A stretch of 64,000 nt of DNA from Streptomyces aurantiacus. GTDB lineage: Bacteria; Actinomycetota; Actinomycetes; Streptomycetales; Streptomycetaceae. Shown one piece after another: positions 7,959 to 16,655 of this stretch. The notes below the pieces were generated by a model. It searched no databases. It was not told the origin of the DNA and worked only from the letters and a program-made list of their open reading frames with translations. The position numbers were made by a program, and so were the translations under genes. Location: positions 8,370,001 to 8,434,000 of the forward strand of contig NZ_CP114283.1 in assembly GCF_027107535.1 (NCBI RefSeq), read 5' to 3'. Within the stretch, counting starts at the first letter, position 1. Each line of letters opens with the position of its first letter.

Positions 7959-9580
7959 GCCGGCGGGTTGCCGTGCTTGCGCGACGGCAGGTCGACGTCC
8001 TTGGTACGCAGGACACGCAGCGCCTCGATGAGCACCGAGCGGGTGTGCGCGGGGTCTATGACATCGTCGACGAGGCCGCGTTCAGCGGCGTAGTACGGGT
8101 GCATCAACTCCTGCCTGTACTCCTTGACCAGCTGGGCCCGGGTCTCCTCCGGAGCGTCCGAGGCGGCGATCTCCCGGCGGAAGACGACGTTCGCCGCGCC
8201 CTCGGCGCCCATCACCGCGATCTCGTTCGTCGGCCAGGCGTACGTCAGGTCGGCGCCGATGGACTCGGAGTCCATGACGATGTACGCCCCGCCGTAGGCC
8301 TTGCGCAGCACGAGGGAGACGCGCGGCACGGTGGCGTTGCAGTACGCGTACAGCAGCTTCGCGCCGTGCCGGATGATGCCGTTGTGCTCCTGGTCCACGC
8401 CGGGCAGGAAACCCGGTACGTCGATCAGGGTGACCAGGGGGATGCTGAAGGCGTCGCAGGTGGAGATGAACCGGGCGGCCTTCTCCGAGGCGTGGATGTC
8501 CAGTGCTCCGGCCAGATGGGCCGGCTGGTTGGCGATCACGCCGACGGTCCGCCCGTCCAGCCGGGCCAGAGCACAGATGATGTTGCCCGCCCAGCCGGAG
8601 TGCGTCTCCATCAACTCGCCGTCGTCGACGATCTCCTGGATCACCGCGCGCATGTCGTACGGCCGGTTCCCCTCGGCGGGGACCAGGTCGGCGAGCGCGT
8701 CGGTCCGGCGGTCCGCCGGGTCGTCGGGTTCGAGGGCCGGCGGCAGCTCCCGGTTGTTGGACGGCAGCAGCGACAGCAGGTAGCGCACTTCCTCCAGACA
8801 TTCGGTCTCGTCGTCGTGGACGAACCCGGCGACGCCGGAGACCGTGCCGTGGACGTCGGCGCCGCCGAGCCCGTTCTGTGTGATCTCCTCGCCCGTCACC
8901 GCCTGGACCACGTCAGGTCCGGTGATGAACATCTGCGAGGTCCCACGGACCATGAAGACGAAGTCCGTCAGGGCCGGCGAGTAGGCGGCGCCGCCCGCGC
9001 AGGGACCGAGCATCACGGAGATCTGCGGGATCACACCCGAAGCCCTGGTGTTGCGCTGGAAGATCCCGCCGTACCCGGCCAGTGCGGAGACACCCTCCTG
9101 GATACGGGCCCCCGCACCGTCGTTGAGCGACACCAGCGGGGCGCCCGCCTTGACGGCCATGTCCATGATCTTGTGGATCTTCATGGCGTGGGCCTCACCG
9201 AGCGAGCCGCCGAAGATGCGGAAGTCGTGGGCGTACGCGAAGACGGTGCGGCCGTGGACCGTGCCCCAGCCGGTGCCGACGCCGTCGGTGTGAGGCCTGC
9301 GGTTCTCCAGGCCGAAGCCGGTGGCGCGGTGCCTGCGCAACTGCTCGACCTCGGTGAACGAACCCTCGTCGAAGAGGAGGTCCAGGCGTTCGCGGGCGGT
9401 CAGCTTGCCCCGGGCGTGCTGCTGCTCGGTGGCGCGCGCGCCGGGCCCCTGCTCGGCGGTCAGGCGAGTGGCGTGCAGGGTGTCGATGCTGTCCCGCATG
9501 CCGGGCGGGGCGGGCTCGGGGGCATGCGCCGTACGGGTCTGCGCGGGGCTCTCGGCGAGAGCGGCGGGCTGGGCCGGCAT
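7955..9580 (-). CDS. Acyl-CoA carboxylase beta (carboxyltransferase) subunit
   Basis: 541 aa, ATG at 9580 after GGAGAAAGGAC. Biotin-dependent carboxyltransferase: transfers CO2 from carboxybiotin to acetyl-, propionyl- or longer acyl-CoA. Seen: RGKLTARERLDLLFDEGSF, the crotonase-type oxyanion segments GGSLGEAHA and GPCAGGAAYSP, GYGGIFQRN, and VPGFLPG. This is the PccB/AccB family at the usual length. No biotin-carrying alpha subunit is in the window, so a housekeeping AccA must be shared. First structural gene of the cluster; inferred to raise extender-unit supply for the AT-ACP protein. Confidence 0.92.
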   Translation of the reverse strand: MPAQPAALAESPAQTRTAHAPEPAPPGMRDSIDTLHATRLTAEQGPGARATEQQHARGKLTARERLDLLFDEGSFTEVEQLRRHRATGFGLENRRPHTDGVGTGWGTVHGRTVFAYAHDFRIFGGSLGEAHAMKIHKIMDMAVKAGAPLVSLNDGAGARIQEGVSALAGYGGIFQRNTRASGVIPQISVMLGPCAGGAAYSPALTDFVFMVRGTSQMFITGPDVVQAVTGEEITQNGLGGADVHGTVSGVAGFVHDDETECLEEVRYLLSLLPSNNRELPPALEPDDPADRRTDALADLVPAEGNRPYDMRAVIQEIVDDGELMETHSGWAGNIICALARLDGRTVGVIANQPAHLAGALDIHASEKAARFISTCDAFSIPLVTLIDVPGFLPGVDQEHNGIIRHGAKLLYAYCNATVPRVSLVLRKAYGGAYIVMDSESIGADLTYAWPTNEIAVMGAEGAANVVFRREIAASDAPEETRAQLVKEYRQELMHPYYAAERGLVDDVIDPAHTRSVLIEALRVLRTKDVDLPSRKHGNPPA

Positions 9581-9742
9581 GGGCGTGTCCTTTCTCCGTC
9601 ACCGAGAAGGGGAGGGGAGAGCGAGAGCGAGAGCAGCGAGATTCCATGAGGTCGGGCCTGTCGGGGCCTTCGCCGGGTGCGTCTCGGGAAAAGCTCCGGA
9701 GAAAAACCGGGACCGTGGCCTCGACCTTCCTTCCAGGCAAAA

Positions 9743-10240
9743 CTATCTTGCATCCATTCCGCACGGAACTGCACTTTGGTACAGGCGGCGATAAGAATGG
9801 GCGACAAGGCCTGCTTGCAACCTGGATTCAACGCGCAATTTGCTCAGCACTCGTGCCACATGGAACTTGACTGTACGTTCGGTGATATCCAGCTCCCGCG
9901 CGACACTGCGGTTGGAATACCCCTCACCGAGGAGACCGAATACTTCCGCCTCGCGCGCGGAGAGCAGCGGAACCCGCTCCAACTCCAGCTTCCAGGAGAG
10001 TAGTTCGTCATCTCCTTCACCGGCGGAGCCTGCGAGGCGACCTGCGGCGTGACCTGCGACACAAACTGCGGCAAGCCCTTCGGTGTCACCTGCCGCGGCA
10101 CTGGCTGCCGCGCAGTAAACCGCTTTCTTCCCCTCGTCCGGCCGCTCTTCCGGCGGTGCATGCGAACGGGTATCGACGGCGCAGACCAAGACAGCTCCCC
10201 CTGACGGCGAATCCGGATCGTCGGAACTCCGGCTCATCAC
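9743..10240 (-). CDS. LuxR-family transcriptional regulator
   Basis: About 165 aa. The C-terminal half is a LuxR/NarL helix-turn-helix: LSAREAEVFGLLGEGYSNRS, then ELDITERTVKFHVARVLSKL. The N-terminus has no receiver or autoinducer-binding domain I recognise. GTG at 10240 (or ATG at 10237) is favoured over GTG 10264, because a near-consensus promoter spans 10277-10248 and would place the start of transcription at about 10240, making the message leaderless. It lies immediately upstream of the carboxylase/PKS operon in the same orientation and is the likely pathway regulator. Confidence 0.8.
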   Translation of the reverse strand: MMSRSSDDPDSPSGGAVLVCAVDTRSHAPPEERPDEGKKAVYCAAASAAAGDTEGLAAVCVAGHAAGRLAGSAGEGDDELLSWKLELERVPLLSAREAEVFGLLGEGYSNRSVARELDITERTVKFHVARVLSKLRVESRLQAGLVAHSYRRLYQSAVPCGMDAR

Positions 10241-10247
10241 CGTTCGA

Positions 10248-10277
10248 GTATTAGGCACCGGCACCGGGTTCTGTCAA
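10248..10277 (-). promoter_or_regulatory. Sigma-70-like promoter of the LuxR gene
   Basis: Reading the minus strand: TTGACA (10277-10272), 18-nt spacer, TAATAC (10253-10248). Expected transcription start is about 10241, only 1-4 nt before GTG 10240/ATG 10237, so a leaderless mRNA is predicted. A 5-of-6 or better match at both hexamers is uncommon in this G+C-rich window. Confidence 0.6.
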
Positions 10278-10330
10278 GAAACGCAAATCCTCTCCCGCAG
10301 GGCGAGAATGGGCGGCGCGCCATTCCCGAC

Positions 10331-10359
10331 ACATGAGAAACGACACCGGTTTCTCATGT
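10331..10359. promoter_or_regulatory. 11-bp perfect inverted repeat (possible operator)
   Basis: ACATGAGAAAC at 10331-10341 and GTTTCTCATGT at 10349-10359 with a 7-nt loop. It is A+T-rich against its surroundings and ends about 54 bp upstream of the -35 box of the LuxR gene. No T-run follows on either strand, so operator is preferred over terminator. Binding partner unknown. Confidence 0.5.
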
Positions 10360-10458
10360 ACAGCGAAGCGAATGTTTCGTGAACGCCGGTCACACCGGAT
10401 GCCCCGACGCGAAGTTCTGTGACAGCAGGATCACATCGCGATTGCGGCGATGATTCCG

Positions 10459-10488
10459 CTGGAGGCCCCGCGTACGCGGGGCCTCCAG
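10459..10488 (-). terminator. Perfect palindromic hairpin after the IclR gene
   Basis: CTGGAGGCCCCGCG pairs with CGCGGGGCCTCCAG around a central TA; it begins 12 nt past the IclR stop. No U-tract follows, typical for Streptomyces terminators. Confidence 0.7.
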
Positions 10489-10499
10489 GACCTCCGGGA

Positions 10500-11324
10500 T
10501 CAGAACGAGCTGGCGGTCTCCGACGACCAGGCTCCGCGGCCGCCCGCCTCGGTGAACACCGCGGCGGCCCCCTTCATCGCCCTCAGAATGCCGACGGGCC
10601 ACTCAGGCATGGCCTCCTTGGGCTTGAGCACCGCCACGGAACCCATGATCAGCCCATCCCAACGGACCGGCACAGCAAGGCCGTTCCAGCCGGCGGCGCA
10701 CTCATCCGAGTCGATGGCCACCCCTTGTTCGCGCACGGCCGTGAGGGAGGCCAGCAGGGTGTCTTCGTCCCGGAACGCCCCCGGGCCCGCGTCCACGGGA
10801 GTCGGCTCGGCCATGACGCCTTCCTGGATGACCTCCGGCAGGTGGGCAAGGATCGCCCGCCCGCAGGCACCCGTACGTAATGACTGAAAGACCGTCAGGA
10901 TGGCACGCTGGCTGATGCCGAGCTCCGACAGGTCCGAGTCGCCGACAGCCATGTCCAGGCACTGCTTCTTGGCGCCGCCGAAGGGAGCCAGCCCGAAGAG
11001 GAACACAAACCCTCCGTCGGTGGCCCTGCGTATCTCCTCCAACACCCCATGCGCCTCATCGGTGTTTGGCGCGTGCGCGAGGGCCTTCAGGCCGAGACGC
11101 GCGGCGCCGGAGCCGAGCCGGTAGAGGCCACGCCCCTCGCGTACGAATATGCCGTCGTGAATACCGGACTGCAGAATCCGGTGAACCGTCGAGTCGTCCA
11201 GTCCCGTCGCCTCGGCCAGCTCACCTGGGCCGTGCATCTGTCCTTCGAGCTCGGTGAAAGCTCGTTGGACCCGGAAGACCCGAACAGCGTGTTCGCTTCC
11301 CCCTTGATTACCGCTCTTGACCAT
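10500..11324 (-). CDS. IclR-family transcriptional regulator with a TTA codon
   Basis: 274 aa from ATG at 11324 (GGGGAA upstream; MVKSGNQGGSEH). N-terminal winged helix: RAFTELEG, ELAEATGLDDSTVHRILQS, DGIFVREGRGLYRLG. C-terminal effector domain resembles IclR/GAF-like sensors: GISQRAILTVFQSLRTGACG and GVAIDSDECAAGWNGLAVPV. Leu in QSLRT is encoded by TTA (10880-10878), the codon read by bldA tRNA, so translation should be delayed until differentiation. Stands upstream of the LuxR gene and PKS operon; a pathway-level or nearby regulatory role is inferred. Ligand unknown. Confidence 0.85.
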   Translation of the reverse strand: MVKSGNQGGSEHAVRVFRVQRAFTELEGQMHGPGELAEATGLDDSTVHRILQSGIHDGIFVREGRGLYRLGSGAARLGLKALAHAPNTDEAHGVLEEIRRATDGGFVFLFGLAPFGGAKKQCLDMAVGDSDLSELGISQRAILTVFQSLRTGACGRAILAHLPEVIQEGVMAEPTPVDAGPGAFRDEDTLLASLTAVREQGVAIDSDECAAGWNGLAVPVRWDGLIMGSVAVLKPKEAMPEWPVGILRAMKGAAAVFTEAGGRGAWSSETASSF

Positions 11325-11850
11325 GTTTCCCCGTTCCCCGTTCGCTTGTTGGGTGCCCTTCCTGGTTCCCTTGTTGGATGCCCGTCCTGGCATCAGGGCC
11401 CATGCCCGACCACGGCACCAACGACCTCCTCGACCCTACTGTTCCCGCATAAACTCGCGGGTGCCCCTGTGCGGTCGGCTCGGGGCGCGGTGACGACTGT
11501 GCCGCCGCTCCGTTTCCCCGAGCCGCCGGCCCGAACCGGAGGCGCGTGTCTCCACGCCTCCGGATCCCCACGTGCCGTGCCCTGCGGTCAGCCGGGTCCG
11601 GCTGCCGAATCGATGGCCCACGAAGCCGGTATGCGTGCTCCGCGGTAGCGATAAGCAATAGCGATAACGCCCGATCATGACGCTGGACGCGCCCAGGAAT
11701 GCGCTCTCGCCGTCGACGAACCGCCATACCTGATCACAGAATCTCTTCACCTGGCCACCGAGAATGCTGTGTTTACGGCGGAGCCGGATCGCACCACGAT
11801 GCGACGCATGGTGGACGACCGTGTTGAAGGTCCGCTTCGCCGAGCCGGGC
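11325..11850. other. Non-coding, lower-G+C stretch upstream of IclR gene
   Basis: No convincing gene in either orientation. It holds the IclR promoter region and two direct copies of TAGCGATAA near 11646 and 11660. Base composition is more mixed than in the flanking genes, in line with degraded DNA; the kinase remnant begins at its right end. Confidence 0.5.
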
Positions 11851-12010
11851 GACGAACGCAGCGACCTGTACTCACTCGGCTGCGTGATGTGCGAAATGGT
11901 CACCGGATGGCCGCCCTTCGGCGACACCCGCGCCGATCCCGTCGCTCTCGCCCAAGCCCACCGGAACAAGGTGCCCACGCCACCGCAGGCACAGGTGGCC
12001 CCTGAGGTCA
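11851..12010 (+). pseudogene. Ser/Thr protein kinase remnant
   Basis: About 53 codons read DERSDLYSLGCVMCEMVTG, then WPPFGDTRADPVALAQAHRN and PTPPQ. This is the DxxSDxYSLGxxxxEMxTGxxPF region (subdomains IX-X) of bacterial Hanks-type kinases, followed by the usual helix before a PP turn. The N-lobe, catalytic loop and activation segment are missing, and there is no start site. It abuts the broken toxin gene on the other strand. A decayed fragment, not a functional kinase. Confidence 0.75.
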
Positions 12011-12256
12011 GTAGCGGTAGCGGGCTGCGAGGATCACGATCTCCGTGTCCGTGACCAGGTGGACAAGGCGGCGTCTATCCGCCTCGACCACGCCCCAGGC
12101 AAGTGGTAGTTGAGCGGCTCAGGCCTGCCGATCCCCGTGAAAGGGGTCACGCTTGACGTCCTCGATGAGCTTGTTGATCCGCGCGAGTATCTTGCGGTCG
12201 TTCTTGACCCAGGACGTGTAGCCCTCCCAGCCCTGATCGTCGAAGACGAGCCTCAC
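12008..12256 (-). pseudogene. yoeB: YoeB-type toxin remnant with compensating frameshifts
   Basis: GTG at 12256 opens VRLVFDDQGWEGYTSWVKND, the start of Txe/YoeB RNase toxins. After KRDPFHG the frame hits TGA (12119). The adjacent frame continues as GIGRPEPLNYHLPGAWSRRI, and the original frame resumes as RRLVHLVTDTEIVILAARYRY to a stop at 12008. So one base is gained near a GGGG run and one lost further on; overall length (83 codons) is still that of YoeB. The central segment with family-conserved residues is out of frame, so the toxin should be inactive unless translation slips. Confidence 0.8.
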
Positions 12257-12535
12257 GCAGCACCCGCACGCAGGGGCCGCCACATCCGGATCGATCAGCT
12301 CGTGCTCCGACACATCGATGCTGCTCAGAGCGTTCTCGTACGCCTTGAGCAGCCGCCGCGCGTTTGCGGGCGAGCGCAGGAGATACGAGCCCTCGCGCAA
12401 CGCTGCGTAATCCTCGGCCGAGACGAGGACGGCGTTGCCATGCTTGGAGACGATCTCGATGGCTTCGTGATCGTCGTTGACCTTCTTGATCAGTGGAAAG
12501 AGAGCCTTACGGGCTTCGCTCGCAGTTATGGACAT
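12119..12535 (-). CDS. yefM: YefM antitoxin fused in frame to truncated YoeB toxin
   Basis: 138 aa from ATG at 12535. Residues 1-90 are a Phd/YefM antitoxin: MSITASEARKALFPLIKKV, SKHGNAVLVSAEDYAALRE, SYLLRSPANARRLLKAYENA. Residues 94-138 are the first half of YoeB. Normally antitoxin and toxin are separate genes that overlap by a few bases in different frames; here the antitoxin C-terminus (VAAPACGCC) runs directly into the toxin's VRLVFDDQG, so an indel removed the antitoxin stop. DNA binding by YefM may survive. Part of a decaying module beside a kinase remnant. Confidence 0.8.
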   Translation of the reverse strand: MSITASEARKALFPLIKKVNDDHEAIEIVSKHGNAVLVSAEDYAALREGSYLLRSPANARRLLKAYENALSSIDVSEHELIDPDVAAPACGCCVRLVFDDQGWEGYTSWVKNDRKILARINKLIEDVKRDPFHGDRQA

Positions 12536-12723
12536 GGGCTGACTCCCCACATCAAGCGGTACCGGATAACGTACCGCTCACGGCCGTCTCAAGCGGAACC
12601 AAATAGGTGGCGGCCTATCAGGAAACCCAGCACGGGAAACAGCAAGGGGCCGGCTCTCGGAAGAGTCGACCCCATTTGGCCTGTGTGTACGCCAGGCCCC
12701 CAACGTGGTGTTCTTTCATCCGC

Positions 12724-13812
<1,089 letters not shown>

Positions 13813-14031
13813 GTTGCGACTTCCCGTACGTGAGGTTGGAGGACGAGGACCGGGGCGACAGAACCGCGGTTCGGACGGGCCCGGGGCCCTCACTTCGTGA
13901 TGCGCGGGCCGATCCACCAGTCTACGGCGTGCGGCACCTCGCCCCTGCGACGTATCGAACGCTTGCCCAAGGTCAGCCAAAGGGCGTGTCTCGGGGCCCA
14001 TTCCGCACATAACCCGACCTAAGTTGGACCA

Positions 14032-14589
14032 GTGGAGCAACACAGGACGCGTCCCCCCCAGTCACAGCCGTCACGGCGCGGCACGCCCCTTCCCCCGCAG
14101 GCCGGGCGGGGCGGTGCCCGTACGGCCCGGCAGGCCGGGGCCGGGGTCCCGCGGACCGCGGCGCCCGTCTCACCGCTCGTGCAGGCGGTGCGCCGGTTTC
14201 CCAACCCCCGGCTCACCGGGCTCGGCAGCGGGCTGTTCTGCGCCGCCTCGATGTTCGCGCTGGCCTGTCTCGACCAGCTGCTGTTCGGGGCGTCGCTCGT
14301 CGTCTACGGCGTCCTCTTCCTGCCGGTCTGCGCGCTGACCGCGGTGTGGGTGCGGCGGGCCGACCTCGTCACTGCGGTCGTCGCCGTGCCCATCGCCTTC
14401 GCCATCGGCCTGCTGCCGATCGCCGACAGCGGCGGCGGCATCGGCGGCCGGCTGATGGGGCTGGTCACCGCGCTCGCGACGCACGCGGGATGGCTGTACG
14501 GGGGCACGCTGGTGGCGGGGCTCATCGTGACCGTGCGCAAGGTGCGGATGATGAGCCGCCGAGCCGCGCAGCGGCGCCGGGCCGCCTGA
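14032..14589 (+). CDS. Small integral membrane protein (DUF6542-like)
   Basis: 185 aa from GTG at 14032. An Arg/Pro/Gln-rich cytoplasmic N-terminus (1-55) precedes about four hydrophobic segments (near 66-88, 92-108, 113-130, 145-165) and a basic tail VRKVRMMSRRAAQRRRAA. Divergent from ychF. No catalytic motif; function unknown. The DUF assignment is from memory and tentative. Confidence 0.75.
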   Translation: MEQHRTRPPQSQPSRRGTPLPPQAGRGGARTARQAGAGVPRTAAPVSPLVQAVRRFPNPRLTGLGSGLFCAASMFALACLDQLLFGASLVVYGVLFLPVCALTAVWVRRADLVTAVVAVPIAFAIGLLPIADSGGGIGGRLMGLVTALATHAGWLYGGTLVAGLIVTVRKVRMMSRRAAQRRRAA

Positions 14590-14615
14590 GGTTCGGGCCC
14601 CCTGAGGTTCGGGCC
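14585..14615. repeat. Direct repeat CCTGAGGTTCGGGCC x2
   Basis: 15-mers at 14585-14599 and 14601-14615, the first overlapping the stop codon of the membrane protein gene. Likely duplication in spacer DNA. Confidence 0.6.
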
Positions 14616-14760
14616 GTCCCGGCCCGCCTGCCTCTCGTGACGGCCGACCGGCTCCGCCCGGGCCGGGCCCGCGCGGTTCCGGCACCGTCCGGAACGGCCC
14701 GTCACGCGAGTCGGCGGGCACCCGAGCCGGGCGCCCGCCCGTCGCCTGGCCGCCCGTCCC

Positions 14761-15507
14761 CTAGCCGGCCTTCGCCGCCCGCATCGCCGCGCCCACGATC
14801 CCCGCGTTGTTCTGCAGCTGGGCCGGCACGATCTCCGCCCTGATGCCCTCGATCAGCGGCAGGAACTTCTGGGCCTTGCGGCTGACGCCGCCCCCGATGA
14901 TGAACAGCTCGGGCGAGAAGAGCATCTCCACGTGGGCGAGGTACTTCTGGACGCGGTGCGCCCAGTGCTCCCAGGAGAGGTCGTGGTCCTCCTTGGCCTT
15001 GGTGGAGGCGTGCTTCTCCGCGTCGTGGCCGTTCAGCTCCAGATGGCCGAGCTCCGTGTTCGGCACGAGGACGCCGTCCACGAAGAGGGCGCTGCCGATC
15101 CCCGTACCGAAGGTGAGAAGGAAGACCGTGCCGCGGCGGTCCCGGCCCGCGCCGAACTGCATCTCGGCCACGCCCGCCGCGTCCGCGTCGTTCAGGACCG
15201 TCACCGGCAGGCCGCCCAGCCGGTCGCCGAGCAGGGCGCGCGCGTCGGTGTCGATCCAGTCCTTGTCCACGTTGGCAGCCGTGCGGATGGTGGCGCCGTC
15301 GGTGACCACTCCCGGGAAGGTGATGCCGACCGGGCCCGTCCAGCCGAAGTGGTCGACGACCTCCTTCACGCCGTCCGCCACCGCGTCGGGTGTCGCCGGG
15401 TGCGGGGTGAGCACCTTGTGGCGCTCCTCCGCCAGGTCGCCCCGGTCCAGGTCCACGGGAGCGCCCTTGATCCCTGATCCGCCGATGTCCACGCCGAAGA
15501 TCTGCAT
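14761..15507 (-). CDS. ppgK: Polyphosphate glucokinase
   Basis: 248 aa. ROK-type sugar kinase: phosphate-binding [17 protein letters not shown] at the N-terminus, [16 protein letters not shown] with the catalytic Asp, [15 protein letters not shown], and [14 protein letters not shown] where other ROK kinases carry the zinc motif. This arrangement and length match actinobacterial PpgK, which phosphorylates glucose with polyphosphate or ATP. Same strand as ispH, 29 bp downstream of it. Confidence 0.95.
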   Translation of the reverse strand: MQIFGVDIGGSGIKGAPVDLDRGDLAEERHKVLTPHPATPDAVADGVKEVVDHFGWTGPVGITFPGVVTDGATIRTAANVDKDWIDTDARALLGDRLGGLPVTVLNDADAAGVAEMQFGAGRDRRGTVFLLTFGTGIGSALFVDGVLVPNTELGHLELNGHDAEKHASTKAKEDHDLSWEHWAHRVQKYLAHVEMLFSPELFIIGGGVSRKAQKFLPLIEGIRAEIVPAQLQNNAGIVGAAMRAAKAG

Positions 15508-15536
15508 GGCTCTACGTTACGTCGTACGACGGACAG

Positions 15537-16553
15537 TCACTCGGCCGAGGGGGTGCTACCGGTGCGCTCCGCCACGAGGGCCGCCGCCTCCGCGCGCAGG
15601 TCGCGGCGCAGTTCCTTGGGCAGGGAGAACGTGATGGACTCCTCGGCGGCCTTGACGAGTTCGACGTCCTCGTAGCCGCGGGTGGAGAGGTACTCCAGGA
15701 CCTGCTCGACGAGGATCTCCGGCACCGAGGCCCCGGAGGTGACACCCACCGTCGAGACGCCCTCCAGCCAGCTCTCGTCGATCTCGTCGGCGAAGTCCAC
15801 GAGGTACGCCTCGCGTGCTCCCGCGAGCTTGGCGACCTCGACGAGCCGCACGGAGTTGGAGGAGTTGCGCGAGCCGACCACGATCACGAGGTCCGCCTGC
15901 TCGCCCATCTGCTTCACCGCGAGCTGACGGTTCTGCGTGGCGTAGCAGATGTCGTCGCTCGGAGGGGAGATGAGCTGGGGGAACTTCTCCTTGAGGGCGC
16001 CCACCGTCTCCATGGTCTCGTCGACCGACAGCGTGGTCTGGGAGAGCCAGACGACCCTGGACGGGTCGCGGACCTCGACCTTGGCCACGTCCCCGGGGCC
16101 GTCGACCAGCGTGATGTGGTCCGGCGCCTCGCCGGACGTGCCGATGACCTCCTCGTGGCCCTCGTGGCCGATGAGGAGGATGTCGAAGTCCTCGTCCGCG
16201 AACCGGACGGCTTCCTTGTGGACCTTGGTGACGAGCGGGCACGTCGCGTCGATGGTGGCGAGCCGGCCGGCCGCGGCCTCGTCGTGGACGACGGGGGCGA
16301 CGCCGTGCGCGGAGAACATGACGATGGACCCCTCGGGAACCTCCGCCGTCTGCTCGACGAAGATCGCGCCCTTCTTCTCCAGGGTCTGCACGACGTACTT
16401 GTTGTGGACGATCTCGTGGCGGACGTAGATCGGGGCCCCGTACTGCTCCAGGGCCTTCTCGACGGCGATCACGGCACGGTCGACTCCCGCGCAGTAGCCC
16501 CGGGGGGCGGCGAGCAGGACACGGCGGCCGGCAGAAGCAGTCATGCCTCCCAT
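15537..16553 (-). CDS. ispH: 4-hydroxy-3-methylbut-2-enyl diphosphate reductase
   Basis: 338 aa. Last step of the MEP isoprenoid pathway, yielding IPP and DMAPP with a [4Fe-4S] cluster. Seen: [12 protein letters not shown] (first cluster Cys), [22 protein letters not shown] (second Cys), [21 protein letters not shown] region with CYATQ (third Cys), [19 protein letters not shown]. Start is ATG 16553 by family length; ATG 16544 is only 1 nt from GGGAGG. A perfect ribosome-binding sequence lies oddly far upstream (16580-16591). Confidence 0.95.
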   Translation of the reverse strand: MGGMTASAGRRVLLAAPRGYCAGVDRAVIAVEKALEQYGAPIYVRHEIVHNKYVVQTLEKKGAIFVEQTAEVPEGSIVMFSAHGVAPVVHDEAAAGRLATIDATCPLVTKVHKEAVRFADEDFDILLIGHEGHEEVIGTSGEAPDHITLVDGPGDVAKVEVRDPSRVVWLSQTTLSVDETMETVGALKEKFPQLISPPSDDICYATQNRQLAVKQMGEQADLVIVVGSRNSSNSVRLVEVAKLAGAREAYLVDFADEIDESWLEGVSTVGVTSGASVPEILVEQVLEYLSTRGYEDVELVKAAEESITFSLPKELRRDLRAEAAALVAERTGSTPSAE

Positions 16554-16579
16554 CGTAAGGCCGCGCCCGACGGGTCAAA

Positions 16580-16591
16580 GATCACCTCCTT
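16580..16591 (-). promoter_or_regulatory. Perfect Shine-Dalgarno sequence without a matching start
   Basis: AAGGAGGTGATC on the minus strand is fully complementary to the 16S rRNA tail but lies 26 nt before the ispH ATG. The ispH frame has a stop (TGA, 16577) between them. The only well-spaced start is TTG 16578, in a different frame. May be a standby site or the start of a tiny leader. Confidence 0.4.
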
Positions 16592-16655
16592 GGGGAGACT
16601 GGTCGGAAGCCGGGGAGCTGGGAGGGGGTACGGCACGACCATCGGGAGGCAATGG

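Noticed and set aside
10418..10435. TGTGA-N8-TCACA resembling a CRP site
   Set aside because: The spacer is 8, not 6, and the site lies 65 bp past the stop of IclR with no promoter nearby on the correct side; likely chance.
16580..16591. 16S rRNA 3'-end-like sequence GATCACCTCCTT on the plus strand
   Set aside because: Only 12 nt match and no further rRNA sequence around; better read as a ribosome-binding site on the minus strand.
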